Assembly: GCA_008828725.1 (NCBI GenBank)
Contig: MEHQ01000339.1
Span: forward strand, 194,373-258,372
Reading direction: 5' to 3'
DNA length: 64,000 bases
Source of the DNA: Saccharina japonica
Lineage: Eukaryota; Sar; Phaeophyceae; Laminariales; Laminariaceae
Below are positions 52,241 through 63,689 of the stretch, in pieces (position 1 is the first letter of the stretch; every line of letters begins with the position of its first letter). Both the position numbers and the translations under genes were made by a program. The notes under the pieces are model-generated. The model searched no databases. It was not told the origin of the DNA and saw nothing but the letters and a program-made list of their open reading frames with translations.

Positions 52241-55200
52241 TTACAGCTCCACGGGCTTGGCGATGTAGACCTCCGCGGCAGGGTTGAGCCATGCGAAGGT
52301 GGCTTCGTCTAGGTCTCCGACGCCGTGAAGGCCGCGGTGGGCGTGGACGTATCCCTCTCCCGGTCCAGCCTGTTCGTTGCCGAGTGTGTCGGCGCACGCC
52401 GGGCCCGGGATGTGAGTGCACGCCTCGTTGTTGTCCTCGGTTCCTGTGTGCGTGTGTGTAAAACACAAAAAAAAAAACCGGTAGATGGAGAATGCACCGG
52501 GTTTAATAGGGACTGGTGCTGCTACAGTAGAGGGGGTCAAGGTTAGATCGTGTATTTTCAGCCGGTCAGAGCCACTCAGCCCAGTAACTACTTTACTTAG
52601 AAGGGGAAAAGGAGGATGGAACGGAGCGGAACGGAAATGAACGGAACGGAGGGAGGGAGGAGGAAAATTTTAGGAATATACCTGCTACAAGTTTACGAGT
52701 ACTGCTGCCTGTATTACCCCGCTGGAAAAAATCAAGAAAAAATAAATCTGCACGATAGTGTTGCCGTCCGTTGTTAGTCGCTCCCTCCTCTGTTTCATGT
52801 AGCCTTTTTTTCATCCCTTTGCAGTCTTGAACTTTTCAGGCTTATTTTTTGTTTCGTGATATGCACCCAGTCGTGGGGTTGTTTGAGATTACTCTGCGCA
52901 AACGAAGTATTTTTCAGAAGTGTAAGTTTGGATGGGGCTCGGAGCCATTCGCCCGAGGGGGTCCACGGCGTGGCAGGGAAAGTGGGGGGTGGTCTTCCTA
53001 TCCTAGCGCCAGTCGAAGGCGCGAGGGTTACAAGACAGGGGTGATGTGTGTCGTACCACCATTTGCGCCTCGTCAGTCTACCAATACCATGTCCCATCGT
53101 TCCTCTCGTCAGTGATGATTACCCTCCCCCGCCGATGTTCTCGTTGTCGATAGGTACGACTACAGTCAGTACAATATCTGACATCGGCAAGCAGGATATA
53201 GGCCTTGCATGGGTGTCGCCTAAGCTGTATGAGGCTCCTGGCTCAAGTGAGGAGCTCTCTGCCCCTCCCTCGCCCCAAACTTGACCTTCAAGAAAAAACG
53301 GAAAGCGCAAACCGATAAACCATCCTATATGGCTTATTTAAGGGTATAGCCCGAAACACCTTGAAACATTGAAAATGGCCTTTTGACGATGAAGCACGCC
53401 ATATTGGATATATAGTTCCTCAGGTGAGGGGCCCCGTCAGTCAGAAATGTTAGTATTTGCCTCAGAAGGCAGAAAGGGCGCGAGCTACTTGGGTAGCAGG
53501 GGAAGCACCTGGATTTTTTCAGGCTGGTCACTCGAGGAACTGTGTTTGCCTCGCCCAAACAATTAATCCTTGACAAAACATTAGGAGGTCTCCCGACAAA
53601 TAAGTCCCATGCCCTACGCACTGTAAGTGTATTACTGTAGGAATACTATAGTCATAAATATGTCAGTATTAGGTATCAAAAGTCGGTGATAGTAAGTAAT
53701 AGTCAGACGCGTTCGACGATAGAGATGGCCCTTATTGGCAGAAATAGTTTAGGAATGATCGAGCTCCATGCAAAACCCGAACTCGTCTGACTTTCATTAC
53801 TGTGTTGCAAACTTGTCTTCTGTATACTTGGGCCATCGTATTCTTCGTCGGGTGGCAATTTTATTATCCTCTAAACTCCTGAATTTGTTTTGTGTGGTAT
53901 ATGGATCCTCAAGCGACCACCCAAACAAAACACGTGGTGCACCTCGACCGAAGCCAGTACTAGCCAGTATTAGCCAGTACTAGTCAGTAATATGTAGTCA
54001 GAATGCCTTTTGCCTCAAAGGGATGTGTCGTGTATGTACCTCTACTGTATCATGCGTCAAACGCGCAATATTCCCCTGTCGTGTATAGCACGCGTCGAAA
54101 CCCATCTTTGTAAGGTGAAGAGACATCTGATAACGGCCGCGCTCGTCATGCAATCGTACGTACGGTCTACCCAATGAAGAGGGTTATCACATTATATATA
54201 TGTATATATATAGGTCGTCGACTCGCAACCGAAAAATAGCAAAGCATCAACGGACTTCTTCGTGAAAGGCTCTCACCGGCATCCCACACAGGCGGGAGCA
54301 TCTTCGATGTGCCTCCCGACTTGAGGCTCGCAGAGTCGAAGCCTACGAATCCATCGTTGGTGTTGACTGGTACACAGGGCAGCAGCAGCAGCAGCAGCAG
54401 TAGTAGACACATCAGTTCGCAGTTTGGTGGCGGTGGGTGTCACGTCGAAGAGAGAAACGCGCGTGAAGAAATGGGACATATTCGTACGCGAAGCGTTAGA
54501 TAGTGAGGTGGGGGCGGGGGCTGTCGGAAGCGCCTAGGACGTGTGTGTGCATATGGGTATCCATGTTAGGAGCTATATTCCCATACCATGAAACGAGTCA
54601 GGCAGCGGAAAGGAGCAGCGAAACATGCGGGTGTATTTGCCGAAATTGGCTGTATGTATAGCTTAAACGACCTCGCTGGCGTATCAATATAAGCTAATGG
54701 GATTGGTGAGGCACGAACTACCGCAGGGGTGCAGCTAGGCTTAGTCTTCTGAGATTCCTCACCTGCGGATAAAAAAAGTTGGCATCCAAACACAGACCTT
54801 AAGCAAACTCTGTAACGTGCAACCCGATGAAACATCCCCAAGACTTTCGTAGGCCAATTCTTATCGGAGCCATAATGTTTCAAAATTTCAAATATTGTTC
54901 AAGGCTATAAAATACATCTAAACGTATAGTCAAACAAAACAGGGATTTCAACAAATATGAGGCTTCATGGTGCTTCAGGCGAGGAATACCCGGAAGTGAG
55001 TTGGTTTTTGTTGACGAAATAGGCGATATAACCAGTTAAGAATTGTCTTTGCGGCGAGAGTGAGAACCGAAAATTTTGTTTTCCTTTTCTTTTTCAAGAG
55101 CTGCACTTTTCTCACAGTCAAAACATAACCCATAGTATATTCTGAGTTCATTGATAGTATATATTGACCCAAAAAATGAAGAAGAAAAATAAATGGCCTT

Positions 55201-58200
55201 GACAGACTCGTCAAACAGAGCATGTACTATGTTTGACATGGCGAGGCGCCTCGCCCATAAATCCCGATTTTCGCGGATATCCGGTACATCGAGACTGCCA
55301 AAGCTGATTTTGTTTTCATTTGTGTGATCGCCGGCCGTCACAAATGACACCAGTTTGCAGTGTGGGTTGTGACTGTGAGAGAAGTACGTCTCTGACAAAA
55401 ACAACAACCCAATATTTCCGATTCTCAATCTCATCGGAAAGGCAATTACCTACTAGGAAAATAGGCTGTTGCGGAATGTGTTTTCATACCTCTGTAGTAT
55501 GCTATATTGAAATAGCATGTTTCTTCCATTGATATTTCGGCAGTTTTTTCAGTTTAGGAGATTCGCCAATAGTACCCATTTTGGCCAAACATCAGTGCCA
55601 CTCCTATCGTGACACGCTTCGTCAAAACTTACCGACTACAGTGCCCACCGAGAAACAGTAATATGGACTTTTTGTTTCCGTTTTTTGTTTTTCATCCCAT
55701 TCAATGTCTTCGCCTCTCCATTCTCTCTCATTTCTAGTCGTAACTCAGATCCGGGGTCACAATTGCAGGCGCTTCTCCCTCCTCCCCACCACGGTTGGCG
55801 CCTTGATTTTTTATCGCGAGAAGACTTCAGCCCTCTCTTTCCCTTGTCGACTTGCATCGAAATGTTTCAAACGAGGTTGGTTAGCCTACAAAACCATGCT
55901 GGTCGTCAAGATGCGGTGACACAGATCGGGATCGACTCGCCATTTTGCAGGACATAACATTGTGCATTTGAGGCTTCCGTCTCTCGATCTATTGCCGAAC
56001 TCAAAGAAACTATAAATACAAGAATCAAGATCGAGACCGCGATGTTGCTGCTGTAGTTCGAAATCAAAAGGTGTGTGAGGCCGACATCGAGATCGAGATC
56101 GAGATCCTACGACGATTCCCTTCCATAAGTAAACTGGTTCACTTACCGGCCATGGTGGCCATGGAGACGAAGATCTTCCCGCTGCAGAGTTCGTTGTCGA
56201 CCTCCATGGTGTACCTCTCCGTTGTTCCGGGCATCTGGGGGGCTGAGCCGACGACGTATCCGCACACGAACCGGGCGACCTCGGGGTCCACGACGAGCGC
56301 CTGTTTTTGACCGCGCCACACTAGTTTAGACAAATGAAACGGCCATGTCATATTATATTGGAACCATATTTTTCTGAGGGTAAAGAGTACGCGTGACATC
56401 AACATACCGCCAGTGGATGCACCCGATCGCAGGGGGGAGTCAAATATTAATATTTCTCAGGCTACTCGCTATTCTCCTTGCCGTAGGGGCACGTGTGCTA
56501 CGTTCAAAGTTGTGTGAGTAGCTCCCGCCCGTCAGAATGCTTGTATAGGTGCCAAAACCGACAGCTGCCCCTCCATATACTGTTGTCGGAAGCCCCATAT
56601 CAGTCAAAGCATGTCGGGGGGGCTAAACGATACCCTCCCCCCCGCCCCTCACCCGCGACGATACCGTGTTGTTATTACTCTGATTGTAGTGGATACGAAG
56701 TGTTGTATGCGGTTTTTGCCCATAGACGTGCGTGCATGGTACTCATTCCCCCCGATGGTGCTCTTACTCTTTGTATGTACCCCTGCACTACTGGATTGCG
56801 GGGGACCCTAATAAATAGGACCTACGTCGAACACAAAATCCAACATATTTATCTATTTTAACTAACACAATTTGGTCCTATTATATAGTATTTACTATGG
56901 CCCCCCATACTAGTTTATTCAGTCCAAAGCGGGCTTTTGCAGGGGCAAAAACAGTATTCGAAGTAAGTTATACATATAACACGATATGATGCGTTTATCG
57001 TACCTAAATAGGTCAAACCAAATATCAATTCAAGCATCTCACAGCTGCGAGATCGAGAAGTTTCGTCGAAACATCTATTTTGATTAGCTGTGTGAGAGGT
57101 GGCGCGCACCAAGGGCTTTTGCATTACCCCCCCCCATGTAGGATTAACCCCTCAATCAGCGGCCTTCAATATCTCACCCCGAAGAGAGAAGCGTCTCCAT
57201 CCTCAGCCAACAGCTTAAGCTCGGCACTGGCGGGGAGGCCCTCTTTGAAGATGCTGATGTCCTGCATACCACGACCGGCGAGTAAGGCAAACACGGCGGT
57301 AGGTACGTACAGCGTCCGGGACCGGCGGGCAGGTGGGCAGGCAGGCGGGCAGGCGTACATGGGAGCGGGGGGCGGGAGCTCAGTGTCTAGCCCTGGCAGG
57401 TACAATCAGCATGTCAATAGTTGCGGATCTAACGTACTACGGTAAGCAGCATCGACCACAACAAGTAACAGGAGTGCTTTATCAGGCACTGCTGTCGCTG
57501 GGGTCTCTTACTCTTGACGATGTCCCTTGCACGACAAACACGCTTTATCGGGCGTTCACCCTATGTCTATATACGCATATACGTCTCCCCGCCCCGATGG
57601 AACATTATTGCATTTCTTCTCGGAGCTACTGATGTCGAAGGTCACTGGTGTTCCGCGCCCTGCTATTAACCATCGGGTTTTCTCTTGTTTTAGAACCAAA
57701 TCGACTGCAGAAAGCTCTCGGGGTGTGTATGTAAAACTCGACGCTGATAATAGCCGACGAGCGGCGAAATTGCTGAATGAACCGTTCTCCCAATACAATT
57801 TTAAAGAGCGTCGTACCGTAGTGGGGGTAGCTTGTTTTGTGTCCCCGGAACTGAGGTTACGACTCCGACGCATGCTACGATAGAGGTGCACCATGTTTTG
57901 TCTGAGCTCCTCGCTTCAGGAGCGTCATACCTCATCGAAAACATGATGTTGGAGGAAAATATAAGTGCTGCCGGATGCGAAATATCATGACCGAAGTATA
58001 CTCCGAAACATGTTTCGTCACAAAACTGAAAGTCCGACGAATTTGGGTTAAGGAGCCCGATCGTTCAGAAAACGATTCAGCCAAAAAGTGCTACCTCTCT
58101 ATCGTAGCACGCGTCCTACGGCACGGAATAATTAAGATCAAGAAGGGCGAAGATAATATAAAACTTGGTAAAATATGAGGGCGAAGACAATACCCGCCCC

Positions 58201-58286
58201 CTCTGAGATGGTTGACTTACGTTGGTGTGGGCGACGAAGAGGACAGGAGAGAAAGGCTGCATGTACGTCAGGTTCCTCACGCGAAT
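52241..58286 (-). CDS. Secreted Spondin_N-domain protein, gene C (exons 2-6; exon 1 not found)
   Basis: In reading order the minus-strand exons are 58221-58286, 57178-57261, 56147-56300, 54277-54366 and 52241-52443 (stop TAA at 52241-52243), about 198 residues. Boundaries and phases match genes A and B: acceptors GGCCAG, TGCAG, AACAG, ACCAG, CACAG; donors GTAAGT, GTGAGA, GTAAGT, GTGAGA. Motifs in order are NLTYMQPFSPVLFVAH, DISIFKEGLPAS with LAEDGDAS, VCGYVVGSAPQMPG, FVSMATMA, NTNDGFVGFDS, PVWDAGTEDNNE, CTHIPGPAC, GEGYVHAHRGLHG and WLNPAAEVYIA. Exon 4 differs most around the second cysteine (ELCSGKIF). The signal-peptide exon should lie upstream, above 58286. I could not find it before 64000, which is plausible given first introns of 5.8 and 11.4 kb in A and B. 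The domain itself is complete. Confidence 0.9.
52444..54276. other. Intron 5 of gene C
   Basis: Contains a (GGAAC)n-like run (52616-52650) and several MITE-G pieces: 53224-53260, 53395-53560 and a fuller copy at 53703-53950 (GACGCGTTCGACGATAGAGA ... GTGGTGCACCTCGACCG). No gene within. Confidence 0.5.
54379..54408. repeat. (CAG)n microsatellite
   Basis: About eight GCA/CAG triplets followed by TAG triplets, just upstream of exon 5 of gene C within its intron. Confidence 0.85.
55005..55475. mobile_element. TIR element, sibling of 9571-10024
   Basis: The right end ATCTCATCGGAAAGGCAATT ... AAAATAGGCTGTT matches the right terminal repeat of the 9.6-kb element. The left end (GAGTGAGAACCGAAAATTTT) matches its left repeat. 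A shared internal palindrome is GGCG(A/C)CTCGCCCATAAAT. It lies in intron 4 of gene C. Confidence 0.6.
55680..55870 (-). mobile_element. SINE-1 copy, reverse
   Basis: Reverse body: TTTTCATCCCATTCAATGTC, CGTAACTCAGATCCGGGGTC, TTTTTATCGCGAGAAGACTT, ending CTTGTCGACTTGCATCG. No head. Confidence 0.8.
56301..57177. other. Intron 3 of gene C
   Basis: Carries a P-type repeat (56805-56915: GGACCTACGTCGAACACAAA, ATTTGGTCCTA, GGCCCCCCATA) and an FB4 fragment (57030-57110: CAGCTGCGAGATCGAGAAGT with TTCGTCGAAAC). No gene. Confidence 0.5.
57812..58165 (+). mobile_element. SINE-1 copy interrupted by MITE-G
   Basis: SINE-1 body (GTAGTGGGGGTAGCTTG, GTCCCCGGAACTGAGGTTAC) breaks at 57866 and resumes after 58115 as AAGAAGGGCGAAGATAATAT. 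Between them is a complete MITE-G (57867-58115), with ends GACGCATGCTACGATAGAGG and CTATCGTAGCACGCGTC. In intron 2 of gene C. Confidence 0.75.
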
Positions 58287-58624
58287 CTGGCCGACGGTAG
58301 GAAGCACACGAGCACGTCGGGGAGGGATTAGTAAAGTTTAGGGCCCCATGCAAGCAAATATGTTGGGGCGCGATCACAGACCGGACGGAGCGACGAGGGC
58401 GTATTGAGTCAGCCTATTGGGGGGTATTTATATTTTTATTTCAATGGGGGTTATACACATATATATACAAATACTTATATAGCAGACCGTCACACGAGCA
58501 CATCCAGCATTCATCGGCGTCGTTGAAAACGCGAAAGCTCTCGAGCGGCCACAATTTGGAATTTCGAAAAGAAAAAAAACATCGATGCGAAGGAGGAATT
58601 ATGCCGAACGCACCCAATATTTGC
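58287..58624. other. Upstream of gene C exon 2 (presumed intron 1)
   Basis: No exon resembling the MVR...ANAH signal-peptide exon is visible on the minus strand here or further up to 64000. Otherwise unremarkable. Confidence 0.4.
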
Positions 58625-58815
58625 GGTACGATTTTTTTTTTTTTTTTTCCATCCCATTCATTATCTTCGCACTTCCGTCTCTCCCTCCCTAGTCGTAACT
58701 CAGATCCGGGGTCACAAAGTAGGCTCCTCTCCCTCCTCCCCCACTACGGTTCTTGCCTTCATTTTTATCGCGCAGAGGGTTCAGCCTTCCCAACGCTCGT
58801 CGACTTTCATCGAAT
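58625..58815 (-). mobile_element. SINE-1 copy, reverse
   Basis: Reverse body with T-rich tail: TTTTCCATCCCATTCATTAT, CGTAACTCAGATCCGGGGTC, CATTTTTATCGCGCAGAGGG, ending CGTCGACTTTCATCG. Confidence 0.8.
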
Positions 58816-58964
58816 TTTGCTAACTCACGCTCTCGCGCTTTCTGCTAGTCAAGACTTTTTTTGCGAGAAAACGTGCCTAAGAGCATGCACTCGGCGGGGC
58901 TCGAACTCGCTTTCTTGACGCTTACGGGCTTCGTGGTTACCTGCTGTAGAGGCATCGCTTCTAA

Positions 58965-60025
58965 TAGAGTGTTTGCGTTTTTTTTTTCTTACTTGTACTA
59001 CTCTAAACATTCTCCCGAAGGAAGGATTTGCGGTAAATTTTTGAAAAAACGGCAAAAAAGTACTTTAGAGAAGTACGTTTTTGATCAAAAGTTACGGTAA
59101 CTTTTGGCTCTCAGTTTCATTGGCCTACACGCACCGAGCATTCTACCGACGCAGAACGCCACAACACAACACAACAACCGATGGGAGCACAGGGGCTTGA
59201 GAGGTGTAGCTAGAGTATGACACGGACAAGCGGTGTTGGATTTTGCTAGCGGGGCGCCGGCGGACTGCCGGCGGCCCGCTACGGTACGCTCTCGCCGGCT
59301 TGGTGTCGTGGAGGATGCGTCGTCCAGAAAGAACTACTCGTGCGAGTACGAGTTCGTACGAGTACACGAGTACTCGCATGTACACGTACTCGTACCGCCT
59401 TGCTTGTAGAGCTCGACAGGATGACAGATCGTCGTGTATCATTTCAATTTCACCACACTGCGGTAGCAGCAGTAGCAGCAGTAGCAGCAGCGGCAGCGCG
59501 CCGCCACGGTCTGTCTATGTCGGGCGCCGGGCGGGCTTGGAGCGGAGCGTGCCGGCGCGGTGTCGCGCGTAGGTCGAGGGCAGCAGCAGGAGCAGCACAC
59601 GACGAGAAGAATAGTCGGTCGCAAAATCGAAAAAAGCAAAAACGGAAGCCGTTGCTTCTGCTGCTGCTGCTGCTGCTGCTGGGGCTGCCGATGCTGTTTG
59701 TTTATGTTGCTGGAGCAGACGCTGCCGTTAGCTGCCGCCACGTAGCTGCAGCCACTGTGCTGCTGCTTGTGGTCGTGGCAGCGGCGGCACTGCGGTTATC
59801 CCTGCCGCCTCCACCGTTGCTGGGCTGCCGTTCCTCTCGTACGCTAGTTTTTGTTTTCGTTCTTTTTTTGGTTCACCCCTCTTCCCCTGGTATTTTCGGA
59901 GGCGTCGCCTGCAGGATTGGGTTTACTTCTATCGCAAACACACCGAAATCGTGAAGGGAAGGGAATTCACTTTTTTTAGCGGAAGGAAAGTATTTTTTTT
60001 ATTTACTTATATCGCAAACACTCTA
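58965..60025. mobile_element. D1 element, copy 2
   Basis: Ends TAGAGTGTTTGCG and CGCAAACACTCTA are perfect 13-bp inverted repeats. The interior is highly similar to 19360-20493, including CATTGGCCTACACGCACCGA, GGTACGCTCTCGCCGGC, the CGTACGAGTACGAG microrepeat and GAGGCGTCGCCTGCAGGATT. Indels account for the 70-bp length difference. No transposase. Confidence 0.8.
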
Positions 60026-60578
60026 ATAATATATTATCAACAGTGTGATAATAATTTCTCGATAACAAATAAGCGTATATATGCGGGAAAAATAACTACT
60101 CCGTTTCCGCGGGGAAGGGACAACCACGTTTTGCCCCGCGCCTTGTCCAGGACTTCGTCCACCGCAAAATATAACAAATGTATATATGTACCATGGTATA
60201 CACTACGCTTACCTACGGTAAAAAACGCAGACAGCGCTCAAGCTGCCCGACGACCTTTTGCGCGAAACTTGCTCGAGACTCGAGGCCCCTTTAGAGGCGC
60301 GCCCGTTTTTTTTGTGCACCCGTGACGTAAGCATACACCCTGTACTGCTGTCGTACCAAACCCGGTGAATATTTCAGTTGTAGGTGCACGATAATGGGGA
60401 CCATTGTGGGTGTCCCTTCAACAACGCGGTCCATGCGCGACAGAATGATAGCGGATCACGGCAGCGTCGGGTAGACCTATTAATGTGATTTGTTTTTATC
60501 CTTGTCATGTGACCACCGAAAATTTTTATCGTAAGTTTCAACGTTGATCACTCAGAAACTTTCCACCCCGCCTTTACC
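60026..60578. other. No recognised feature
   Basis: AT-rich then mixed sequence. I see no gene or repeat family. Confidence 0.4.
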
Positions 60579-60868
60579 GGTCTTGACCCACAAAACGTAC
60601 CAGATAAAGTACCAAATGTTTCATGATTTCTTGCTGGTTTTACATGCTTTTGGGTGTTTTTTTAAACAAAAACTCACGAGAAGCCGTCGACCCAACCCAA
60701 CTCTAACCCGAACCCCAACCCCAGTCCAGGCTAAGGCTCGACCGGTGCCCGGCTTCGCCACGCGTTTTGGACAATCTGAAAGATATGTGCGGACCACCAC
60801 AAAACCGTAAATATATTTGGTACTTTAGCTGGTACCATTTGTGGGTCAAGAGCACTGACGAAGGTTAC
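60579..60868. mobile_element. Telomere-repeat MITE, copy 2 (inverted)
   Basis: CTTGACCCACAAAACGTACC at the left and GGTACCATTTGTGGGTCAAG at the right are inverted ends. The middle has CCCAACCCAACTCTAACCCG and CCCCAACCCC. The body (AGGCTAAGGCTCGACCGGTG, GCGGACCACCACAAAACCG) is the reverse complement of 8861-9158. Confidence 0.75.
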
Positions 60869-60897
60869 TGCCGAAAGGAGAACACAAACGAAGCGGC

Positions 60898-61201
60898 TTG
60901 CGCGCTACACGATGATAGAGGTATCACTTTTTGACAGTTTTTGGTTTCATAAAAAAGACGGTACCTCCTTACAACCCAAACTCGGCCGAATTCCAATATT
61001 GTAAGCGTTGACATGTGCTCGATTTGTTTACTTAAGACCATGCGATTTTTCATTGGGTAGCACTTTTACGCCCCTTCGAAATCTGTTTGTTTTTACTTAG
61101 TACTATAATATATTACTTGCTATTAATACTATAGAGCTCCTCAAGTGAGGAGCCTCAGAAAAAAACGCGGTGCACCTCTACCTTAAGGGTGGTATGCATC
61201 A
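60898..61201. mobile_element. MITE-G copy
   Basis: Ends CGCGCTACACGATGATAGAG and GGTGCACCTCTACCTTAAGG with GTATGCATC; internal CTCCTCAAGTGAGGAGCC. Confidence 0.65.
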
Positions 61202-61486
61202 AACTACTTGGAATTAGTGTGGGACTTTTTTTTCAGTTCTGAATGGGTTAAAGGTGGCATGCATCATACAATGTTTTTTTGCCTGGGGTTGTTTTTTGTT
61301 TTTGCCTTACCTTCTGCAACGTTAGGACGCACCGCCCCCTTTGCCCCAAACATGTCCTCGTGTAACTAATCTATTGATGCCTTTGCACCAACAAGATGAA
61401 GGCGAACCCGATGTCATACATAAGAGCAATGCATTTGCACCAACAAGAAGCTGGAGGCAAACTTTGGGTGTTCCCCGTAGATCTGG

Positions 61487-61690
61487 AACTTCTGTGAGTT
61501 CTGTAAGACATTTATACCCGTACCCTGAACTTATGTGGGTTGTTTTAAGACGTGTATACCCGTACCCTGAACTTCTGTAAGTTATGTGCGATATTCATAA
61601 CCGTACCCCGAACTTCTGTAAGCTATGTGCGATATTCATACCCGTACCCGAAACTTAAGTATGTTATGTACGCCTGTGTCACAATATCCA
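61487..61690. repeat. 41-bp tandem repeat, about 5 units
   Basis: AACTTCTGT(G/A)AGTT recurs at 61487, 61528, 61570, 61611 and 61652. Units share ATTCATACCCGTACCC(T/C)GAA. Diverged units continue to about 61790. Nothing else between 61202 and 61987. Confidence 0.85.
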
Positions 61691-61987
61691 TCCAGTGTAC
61701 GGGGCAAACATGTTAATACCTGCCCGGAACTCTGTAAGTTCCGTACGCCCGTGCGACAAGACCTGGGACTTCTGTTGGTTCTGTAAGATAGTAGCCCAAT
61801 ACCCCGGGTGCGGGTATACCTTTGCCACAATACCCGGGATCCCGGTTTAATGCCATAGACACCTTTTCGTACCTCTCTGTGGCTATTATTAATTTTTCTT
61901 CCCGATACATCCTTCGCCACCCAACCATACGGAAATACGGATTATATCTCAAGCTTGTTTGTGCAACCACAACAACAACAGCAGTGT

Positions 61988-62233
61988 GACGCGGGCTACG
62001 ATATAGAGGTAGCACTCTTTGGCTGAAATTAATTCTGAATGATCGAACCAAAATCGGCGGACCGTCATATTGCTTTTTTGCAATATTGTTCCTTGTTTGC
62101 TTCGGCCATGGGCTTTTCAACCGGATAGCACTTTTACTTTCCTCCCTTAATGATCACTTTGGGGTGAGGTGTAGAGCTCTTCAAGTAACCACCCTTCCAA
62201 GGCAAAAACATTATGCACCTCTATCGTAGCATG
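61988..62233. mobile_element. MITE-G copy
   Basis: GACGCGGGCTACGATATAGA at left and CACCTCTATCGTAGCATGG at right. Nearly the same interior as 17156-17449 (TTGCTTCGGCC..., CCGGATAGCACTTTTACTTT). Confidence 0.75.
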
Positions 62234-62244
62234 GTAAAACTCAA

Positions 62245-62730
62245 GACTTGTCACGGGCAGTTTGTCCGGGCCGGTCTGGTCCCGGCCGGGCCGGGCCGAT
62301 CTAACAATTGTGAAGAGCCGGGCCGAGAGTTTTGAAAAAGTGAGGGGCCGGGCCGGGCCGGGCCGTAAACATTTGAAATGCGATGGGCTGGGCCGGGCCG
62401 CGGCCCGTCCTCTAAAGATTGAAGGGCCGGGCCGGGCCACGACCCATCCCCTAACAATTTGTTCCGCCGGGCCGGGCCATGGCCCATTCTCTCAAAAATT
62501 GTTTGGCCGGGCCGGTCCGCGGCCCATGATATGTGTGTTCTATGTGGACCGCTCCGCCCGGCCCATGAGGCGGCCCATGTGTTTCGACGGGTCGGCCCGG
62601 ACCGCTGCCCATGATATATGGTGTGCTACCGATTCTGCTACTACGACGTCCAGCGTGCCCATGAGGCGGCCCATGTGTTTTGAATGGGCCGCCCGGGCCG
62701 CGGTCCATGATATGTGGTGTAGTACTGCTA
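62245..62730. repeat. GGGCC-rich minisatellite, array 1
   Basis: Diverged units of about 55-60 bp built as (GGGCC)n followed by GCGGCCCATNNTCT and an AT-rich AAANATTGA linker. The GGGCCGGGCC and GGCCCAT parts are self-complementary. All frames look open because stops are rare. Confidence 0.85.
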
Positions 62731-62968
62731 TAACGGCGGCGTTTTGTGTGTGTGTATGGATCATTTTACGCCAAAATCAGCTACGTTCGTACGGTGCGTC
62801 TCTGGCAAATCGCCTAGGGTGAATAATACCTTACGATGCTTTGTGGAAATGTCGGACCAAAGCCTGGGTACCGTAGTGGGTGTGCAGACGACACTCCTTG
62901 CCGTCTCAGCTACGCAGGCAGCGTGAACCTTCCAGCCCTGGTTCGTCCCGCGGAGGGAACCGGCCATT

Positions 62969-63229
62969 GACGCGTGCTACGATAGAGGTCCACCGTGATT
63001 TTTCTGAATCTCACTTTTGGATCTCTACACAAATAGCGAGTCGCACCCAAAGAAGTGATTTTGAGGGAACCCAAATGTGCTTCCCGACGAATAATCCCCG
63101 TGGCCTAAGTGTTTCACGAAAAAAAAAGCAAACCCAAGAATGAAACGTCCGACGGTTTCGGGTTGAGGGGCTCGGCCATTCAGGAAATGTTTCAGCCAAA
63201 CGTTTCTGCCTCTATCGTGGCACACGTCC
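62969..63229. mobile_element. MITE-G copy
   Basis: GACGCGTGCTACGATAGAGG at left and GCCTCTATCGTGGCACACGT at right. The interior keeps CGTCCGACGGTTTCGGGTTG. Sequence to 63690 shows nothing recognised apart from a short CAGCAG run. Confidence 0.75.
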
Positions 63230-63689
63230 TTTGCAACTTCGCGGAGTAGGCCCAGACAGGGGACAGGGGACATCTACACCCTGAAGGTTGCAGCAATAAT
63301 CGATTTCATGTGTGTGTCGATGACGAACCGGGGATGCGGACTGCTGTGTAGCGTGGGAAGCCACCGCCAAATATCATTGTCGATGCTGGCGTTATATATG
63401 TTTCTCAATAGAGGGTGTTGAAGCAGCATGTATTATATGTATTGCAGCTGCTGAGGGTGTTGCAGCAGCAGCACGAGGAGGTGGTGGTCCAAAGTCGGAA
63501 CGGCAACCATCCGACCCAGTCGCTACTCATGAAGCATAATTGTGTGAGTAGTGGGTATAGGTTAGGTGTGTCTCACGCGCCGGAAACAGCTGTCCTTCGG
63601 AATCCAGACGGGGAAAAAACAACGAAAACTCAACACTTAACGTAAGAAAAACACGTCAGCGTACACTCATGCACCTTTTAGTGCGGGAA

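Noticed and set aside
62147-62822. Proline/glycine/arginine-rich ORFs
   Set aside because: Frames of the GGGCC minisatellite.
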